DNA of 14,987 nucleotides from Prevotella sp. UBA2444. Lineage in GTDB: Bacteria > Bacteroidota > Bacteroidia > Bacteroidales > Bacteroidaceae. A model generated the notes under the pieces. The model was not told where the DNA came from, did not search any database, and saw only the letters and a program-made list of their open reading frames with translations. The first letter of the stretch is position 1; every line of letters starts with the position of its first letter. The stretch lies in contig DDQK01000016.1 in NCBI GenBank assembly GCA_002342665.1, forward strand, positions 258-15,244. Reading direction: 5' to 3'. Below, one piece after another: positions 14,586-14,987 of the stretch. The position numbers were made by a program, and so were the translations under genes.

Positions 14586-14606
14586 TAAACTATAAACTTT
14601 AAACTA
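14586..14606. repeat. Three tandem 7-nt units in the rplN-rplX spacer
   Basis: TAAACTA, TAAACTT and TAAACTA follow each other without gap on the plus strand. The same TAAACTT word makes up the rpsM-rpsK spacer at 7723-7749. On the mRNA strand it is read as AGTTTA repeats ahead of the rplX start at 14580. Confidence 0.75.
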
Positions 14607-14613
14607 TCAACCA

Positions 14614-14979
14614 TTAAAGTACCTCAGGTGCCAAAGAAACGACCTTCATATTAACAGCACGGAGCTCACGGGCCACGGGGCCGAAGATACGGCTGCCACG
14701 GAGCTCACCGGCATTATTCAGCAGCACACAGGCATTATCGTCGAAGCGGATATAGGAACCATCGGCACGACGAATCTCCTTCTTTGTGCGAACAACCAGA
14801 GCCTTTGATACTGCACCCTTCTTCACGTCACTTGTAGGGATCGCGTTCTTGATAGAGACGACGATGATATCACCTACGCTGGCATAACGGCGACGGGTAC
14901 CGCCCAGTACACGGATGCACAGAGCCTCACGGGCACCGCTGTTGTCAGCAACAGTCAATCTTGTTTCTGTCTGTATCAT
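14614..14979 (-). CDS. rplN: 50S ribosomal protein L14
   Basis: The 121-residue protein starts [20 protein letters not shown] and has [60 protein letters not shown] and the end [18 protein letters not shown], the complete L14 pattern. It lies at the subunit interface and is the binding site of the silencing factor RsfS. It is the first complete gene of the operon in this window; rpsQ is expected directly upstream. Confidence 0.98.
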   Translation of the reverse strand: MIQTETRLTVADNSGAREALCIRVLGGTRRRYASVGDIIVVSIKNAIPTSDVKKGAVSKALVVRTKKEIRRADGSYIRFDDNACVLLNNAGELRGSRIFGPVARELRAVNMKVVSLAPEVL

Positions 14980-14981
14980 AA

Positions 14982-14987
14982 TTACTT
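14982..14987 (-). CDS. rpsQ: Possible last codon and stop of rpsQ (30S ribosomal protein S17)
   Basis: The last bases read AAG TAA on the minus strand, 2 nt before the rplN start. In this operon rpsQ lies directly before rplN and often ends in Lys. Six bases cannot identify a gene; this rests on gene order alone. Confidence 0.3.
   Translation of the reverse strand, partial: K

Noticed and set aside
5045..14987. A new defence, toxin or mobile system hidden in the ribosomal operon
   Set aside because: Both strands are accounted for by the conserved r-protein, secY, map, infA and rpoA genes with gaps of at most 111 nt. No insertion, terminal repeat, integrase or CRISPR pattern was seen.

Overview
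The window looks like chromosomal DNA of a Bacteroidota, most likely a Prevotellaceae member. The reasons are the gene order of the ribosomal-protein operon, the sequence character of its proteins, and three intergenic promoters that match the Bacteroidota pattern (TTG or TTTG, a 20-bp spacer, TAnnTTTG). Most starts also lack a strong Shine-Dalgarno sequence. The assignment to a family is inference; the phylum is well supported.

Left part (1-4025). A minus-strand gene runs off the left edge and encodes a VanX-like D-Ala-D-Ala dipeptidase with a lipoprotein signal. It is divergent from a plus-strand set of three genes: metY (O-acetylhomoserine sulfhydrylase), gdhA (glutamate dehydrogenase) and an RlpA-like double-psi beta-barrel protein. 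gdhA and the rlpA-like gene overlap by 4 nt (ATGA), so this looks like one transcript from the promoter at 649-679. It joins sulfur and nitrogen assimilation to a cell-wall protein.

Middle (4006-5022). An interrupted hairpin lies at the convergent junction and probably terminates transcription from both sides. Next comes a minus-strand glycine-zipper lipoprotein gene of unknown function with its own near-perfect promoter. A 12-bp hairpin separates it from the operon upstream.

Right part (5045-14987). This is one long minus-strand operon, the fused spc and alpha operons. In transcription order it holds (rpsQ stop codon), rplN, rplX, rplE, rpsN, rpsH, rplF, rplR, rpsE, rpmD, rplO, secY, map, infA, rpmJ, rpsM, rpsK, rpsD, rpoA and rplQ. 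It supplies ribosomal proteins, the SecY channel, the N-terminal methionine-processing enzyme, IF-1 and the RNA polymerase alpha subunit. adk is absent between secY and map. A candidate internal promoter lies in the 111-nt gap before rpsM.

No mobile element, CRISPR array, tRNA, rRNA or defence system was seen. The gene content is ordinary. The less ordinary signals are the repetitive A/T-rich spacers inside the ribosomal operon, the three ribosomal proteins without zinc ligands, the Ala/Glu tail of L17, the unusual metY-gdhA-rlpA grouping and the glycine-zipper lipoprotein. No gene-free stretch exceeds 300 bases; the longest is the 136-base divergent promoter region at 573-708.
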